Source: Deinandra increscens subsp. villosa (Eukaryota; Streptophyta; Magnoliopsida; Asterales; Asteraceae). From it: 64,000 bases of DNA. The stretch lies in NCBI GenBank assembly GCA_039602395.1, contig JBCNJP010000003.1, positions 31,833,392 to 31,897,391 of the forward strand, read 5' to 3'. Positions 60,158 through 64,000 of the stretch are shown one piece after another. The position numbers were made by a program, and so were the translations under genes. Each line of letters begins with the position of its first letter. The stretch's first letter is position 1. The notes under the pieces are model-generated. The model ran no database searches, was not told the DNA's origin, and saw nothing but the letters and a program-made list of their open reading frames with translations.

Positions 60158-60671
60158 CGAAATTCACTAAAATTATCAAAATAAATAGTCAATAGAGAAA
60201 TCAGTGATCCTTAATAAGGCATATAACAATATCAAAATCACCACCAAAGCATTATCCAATCAATATAATGATTAATAAAAACCTCACTATCCTTGATCAT
60301 CCAGAAAGTATCAATAATTACTACCAAAACTGAAAGTTCGGGTTATATTTGTTTTGGCACGTTATGTTTAAAAGAAGGATTCATTTAAGATAACACTAAT
60401 TGAACACTTGTTCTATATATCATATATTTGCATTTTGGTATTTATCCAAGCTTAATTTATTTTGGTATTTCAACACCTAAAGCACAAAATTATGTCATCA
60501 TTGAAGTCATTTAATAAAACATATTCGTAAACATGACAGGTTTAAATAAATGTAAATGAATAGATATATTAAGATATGTACGATCATTATAGTAGTTGCT
60601 CATTAATAATGTGAAAATGCATAAAGGTAAGACAACATTTTGTTGAGGATAAGATTTATATATATTAGTAA

Positions 60672-60677
<6 letters not shown>
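60158..60677. other. AT-rich DNA upstream of the UPL4 fragment
   Basis: No gene supported. It may include remnants of the UPL4 5' UTR and promoter. Confidence 0.4.

Positions 60678-60719
<42 letters not shown>
60678..60719. repeat. (TA)n microsatellite 1
   Basis: About 42 bp of TA abutting the element at 60720. Confidence 0.9.
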
Positions 60720-60721
<2 letters not shown>

Positions 60722-61382
60722 GTTAGGATCCTGCGAAAACACATCTTTTTTGTGAAAACTGCGAAAACACATATTAAAACTCACGTAACTTTTTCATACG
60801 TTAACTATTTTTCATAAAATTTGCGCCAAAAGTCTTAGAATTACGTTATCTTTAAATATGGAGCAAAATATTAAAAAATTAAAAACTGAACGTTTTTTTT
60901 CCCGTATGATGCACATGTGCATCATATAATTAAAAAAAGTTATAAAATGCTATATTTTTCTTTAAATTTAAAGATAACACAACTATAAGATTTAGGGTGC
61001 AATTTCTTTTTAAACTATTAATGTATATCACATGTATGAGCGTTTTTTTTGGTATGATGCACATGTGCATCATTCAATAAAAACGCAAAAAAAATGATGA
61101 AAATATATGACATATGGTGCGACTAAGAAAAAAAAATATTAACTCATACTAAAAGTATGAGTTTTTTTTGTGATGCACATGTGCACCACACAAAAAAAAT
61201 ATTTAAAAAAATAGAAAAAACGTTAAGTTTTTTAAAACTTTTATAGGATTAAAGATAATATAATTTTAAGACTTTTTAGTGCAAATTTTTTTTATAAATA
61301 TTAACGTATGAAAAAGTTATGTAGGTTTTAAGATTTGTTTACGCAGTTCACACAAAAAAAGGGTGTTTTTGCAAGATCCTTC

Positions 61383-61385
<3 letters not shown>
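60720..61385. mobile_element. Inverted-repeat element A between (TA)n tracts
   Basis: Ends GGGTTAGGATCCTGCG (the first G abuts the TA tract) and, inverted, GGGGAAGGATCTTGC. The terminal inverted repeats are imperfect and about 130 bp long; for example TTTTTCATACGTTAA at about 60789 pairs with TTAACGTATGAAAAA at about 61303. The interior carries three TGATGCACATGTGCATCA-type palindromes. No coding capacity. Confidence 0.8.

Positions 61386-61433
<48 letters not shown>
61386..61433. repeat. (TA)n microsatellite 2
   Basis: 48 bp of uninterrupted TA between elements A and B. Confidence 0.93.
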
Positions 61434-61436
<3 letters not shown>

Positions 61437-61852
61437 AGGGTAAAATGAAAACCACTCCGAGATGGAAAAACTTTGAAAATTCTTTAAAAACGGGGTCAAA
61501 ATTTTTTTTTTCCTTTAATTTTTTTATGGTGATTCTTTAGGTTATAGGCTACCCCTAGGTGGAAAAAAATCAAAAAAACGCCTCGGGGATATTTTTTTAA
61601 AAAATCTCAAAAAAGGGCCTTGTTACATATGTAACACTCTGTACATATGTTTGTTACATATGTAACAACAAAACTTGTTACATTTTTTTTAAAAAAATCC
61701 CCGAGACGTTTTTTTGATTTTTTTTTCCATTTATGGATAGCCTATAACCTAAAGAATCACCATAAAAAAATTAAAGGAAAAAAAAAACTTTTTGACCCCG
61801 TTTTTTAAGAGTTTTCAAAGTTTTTCCAACTCGGAGTGGTTTTCCATTGATC

Positions 61853-61859
<7 letters not shown>
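61434..61859. mobile_element. Foldback element B
   Basis: Almost entirely palindromic: 61434-61620 pairs with 61680-61858 (TTATAGGCTA/TAGCCTATAA, CCCGAGAC/GCCTCGGG, CACTCCGAG/CTCGGAGTG). The loop has two GTTACATATGTAAC palindromes. Shares arm and loop words with the split element at 24464/30707. Confidence 0.88.

Positions 61860-61919
<60 letters not shown>
61860..61919. repeat. (TA)n microsatellite 3
   Basis: About 60 bp of uninterrupted TA between elements B and C. Confidence 0.93.
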
Positions 61920-61921
<2 letters not shown>

Positions 61922-62080
61922 TTCAAATGAGAACTTTTTGTTTTGAGAACTAAATCTCCACCACTAATTTCAGTTGGGGACCACTACAATTCATGGAAGG
62001 GGGGTATATGTAAATATAACTAGTGGCTTAAAATGGTTCTCAAAAGTTCTTTCAACCAATTAGTTCTCAAATGATCCTCT

Positions 62081-62082
<2 letters not shown>
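61920..62082. mobile_element. Inverted-repeat element C (163 bp)
   Basis: Ends GGTTCAAATGAGAAC and, inverted, GGAGAGGATCATTTGAGAAC. Flanked by (TA)n on both sides. No ORF. Confidence 0.8.

Positions 62083-62130
<48 letters not shown>
62083..62130. repeat. (TA)n microsatellite 4
   Basis: About 48 bp of TA followed by GTATATG. Confidence 0.93.
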
Positions 62131-62136
<6 letters not shown>

Positions 62137-64000
62137 GTCTTCTGCAGATTGATATTGGAATAAAAAGGTGTTGACACTGGTTGTGATTGCTTATATAATG
62201 ATATTGAAACAAATATTCAATAGAAGAACATATATACTATTTTTTGTAGTGTTAAATTAGGTAGAAAAAAATCAAAAGAAAAATAGATTTCTTTCCAGAC
62301 CGGATAATTATTAGGTGGATAATTTCAGCTATTACATTAAAAAATGAAAAGGATGAAGAACCATGTCCATGATTATTTTTGGATATGAAAAAATATGATT
62401 GAAAATAACAGTTTAAAAAATCAAAATCCATAATTTATATGTAAACAGAGTGTGAAGAAGTAACAGGAAATTTTAAAACAAACAAACTATATCATGAAGC
62501 AATAAGCATGCGGAGGTCATAAAAGAATAATGCACCAAAACACACCTTAATCTTTACAGGATTCAATAGTTAGAATGATTTGCATGAACAAATACAAAAT
62601 TAGACAATTTCAGAAAAAGCAAGAGGATACAAAATAAGGTACCTTAGAAGTTGAAGAACAAACGATAAATTTATCCAAAGAGGATACTGCACCGAACAAT
62701 TTAAAAGCCTTTGATGGTTTGCTTAATAGCCGACCCCAAACCTGAAATTTGAAAAGAAAACTTCTTATTTCAAGTATAACACGACGAAATATCATCTAAC
62801 TAGACATAAAACGAAACATTGAAGCATAAACATCACCAAAAAAACATAATAATGATAACGAATGATGAAAGATGGGAGAAAACGTAAAAGGAATCTTAAG
62901 AGTGACGATTCTTCGGATACAATATGATCCTTCTACCACCGAAACTGAAATTGTGAGAATCTTCTCTTAAGCTATTGTCTCTGACCCCAAACCTGAAATT
63001 GAAAACATATGAAATTCACATATGTTACAAAAAAAATTGAAATAAGAAATCCATCCAAATAAACATCACAAAACTTAAATTTGATGGGTTGAAAATAAAT
63101 TGCTATGTTTTCAAAAGAGTATGAACAAAGAAGGGAAACGTCATCTAAAAACGAAATTTGATGGATTGTGTGATTTTAGCGTAGACGGCGGCAATAACGT
63201 CATTTTAAATTACATCACATAAAAGATAAATGAGTAGAATGGAAACATACATGCATTTCCATAATCAAAATCTAAGAGTAAAGAACTAAATAAATAAGAG
63301 AAAACAAAAATATCAACAATTCAACGGAAGGGGTAAGAATATAAACCTAGAGAAACATGAAATCGAAGACAAACTTTCATTTCAACATACATAGATACTT
63401 GTTACCAACCGAAAGTTTGATTCATACATAAAGTAAATGAGTTGCAGTCAGAATGTTTATAATTGCCAGGGTTTTCTGTCGAAAACATACCTTTTTTGCA
63501 GATTGATGGGAATACAAAAATATAGGACCGCCGATTTGAAGTGGATCATAAATTGATACTTAAAAGAGGATAGAGACGGTGAAAGTGTCGATGAGGGTTC
63601 GTGACTTCATCTTATCACAACCGGATTTTGAAAAATGGATTTGGAAATTAAGGAAAGATAAACCTCATATTGTCACAACTCACAACCGAGGTTTGCCTAT
63701 TGGTGTGGTGGTTTCGATTGGCGGTTGTGGCGACGAATTTGAAGGAAGAAGATGGTGTGACGGTTTTCAAACAAAGAAACATCTCACGGAACGGTTTTTA
63801 AGATAAGGGGGCCATGGTGAAGGGAAGCGTCATTTGGAGAAGGGAGTCGACGGTGATCGTGATGGATGGTTAAGAACGGCCGAACGCCGCTTGGGAAAGA
63901 GTTAATTGAATTTCGACGCGTAGGGTGATGGTGCGTATATGGGTGAAGATTGTGAAGTTGAAGAAGAAATGAAGTTGATTTGGGTACATGTGGGTTAATC
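62131..64000. other. AT-rich right flank, no confirmed gene
   Basis: No recognisable gene. A possible exon at 62643-62741 is listed separately. An unrecognised plus-strand ORF (63579-63806) lies in more GC-balanced DNA near the right edge, which may be the start of a gene outside the window. Confidence 0.4.
62643..62741 (-). other. Exon-like 99-bp segment
   Basis: On the minus strand: TTTCAG acceptor, 33 open codons starting VWGRLLSKPSKAFKLFG, then AAG followed by GTACC. A related TTTCAGGTTTGGGGTC occurs near 62985 but soon meets a stop. The protein is not recognised; a fragment of an FHA-type domain is a bare possibility. Confidence 0.25.

Noticed and set aside
60511..61499. ORFs with Tyr-Ile runs at 60511-60744 and 61317-61499
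   Set aside because: They translate (TA)n microsatellites.
60678..62130. Helitron interpretation of the (TA)n-linked elements
   Set aside because: I see terminal inverted repeats and no TC...CTRR ends with a subterminal hairpin.
63579..63806. 75-codon plus-strand ORF as a gene
   Set aside because: No known domain, and the opposite strand is also plausible as a 5' UTR; not enough evidence at the window edge.

Overview
The window is nuclear DNA of a flowering plant, a eudicot. The style of the Sirevirus-type Gag proteins and of the Ty3 families suggests Asteraceae, but that is inference. About 85% is transposable elements nested in one another. One host gene appears intact: a 12-exon Mediator subunit 15 (MED15A-type) gene on the minus strand at 32595-38998. 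A broken first exon of a UPL4-like HECT ubiquitin-ligase gene lies at 59621-60157.

Layout. (1) 1-10405: a Tekay/Del-type chromovirus (Ty3/gypsy, plus strand) with 2.6 kb LTRs. Its 5' LTR lacks only the first 234 bp because of the window edge. Its gag-pol frame is uninterrupted by indels but carries three stop codons. (2) 10406-18130: the right-hand part of an Athila-type Ty3 element into which (1) inserted. Its 3' non-coding end plus 638 bp of LTR is tandemly duplicated. (3) 18131-24236: a minus-strand Tat-type Ty3 element into which (2) inserted. It carries its own tandem duplication of gag/protease sequence. (4) 24415-30802: a (TA)n-flanked foldback element split by a very young LTR element (24772-30706). 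The LTRs look identical and have a perfect GAGAG target duplication. This element encodes only the coiled-coil and zinc-knuckle tail of a Sirevirus Gag. (5) 30803-40497: the MED15 gene with its flanks. (6) 40498-56013: a second, 5'-truncated element of the Gag-tail family (minus strand). Its 3' LTR is split by a complete 12.5 kb Sirevirus (40732-53224, minus strand) with gag, pol and a downstream envelope-like ORF, all degraded. (7) 56014-59440: the 5' half of another copia element (LTR, primer site, broken gag). (8) 59440-60157: a 52-bp tandem repeat joint and the UPL4 pseudo-exon. (9) 60678-62130: three inverted-repeat elements separated by four long (TA)n tracts. (10) 62131-64000: low-coding DNA with one exon-like segment.

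How the parts relate. Gag-tail elements and the Sirevirus share leader sequence, primer site, polypurine tract, a conserved block between pol and the envelope-like ORF, and the Gag tail itself. They look like a non-autonomous/autonomous pair, although this Sirevirus copy is dead: it has nonsense codons and its integrase catalytic Glu is changed to Lys. The (TA)n-flanked elements at 24.4 kb and 60.7-62.1 kb share terminal motifs and look like one microsatellite-associated superfamily.

All boundaries, splice sites and divergences were read by eye; no database search was run.
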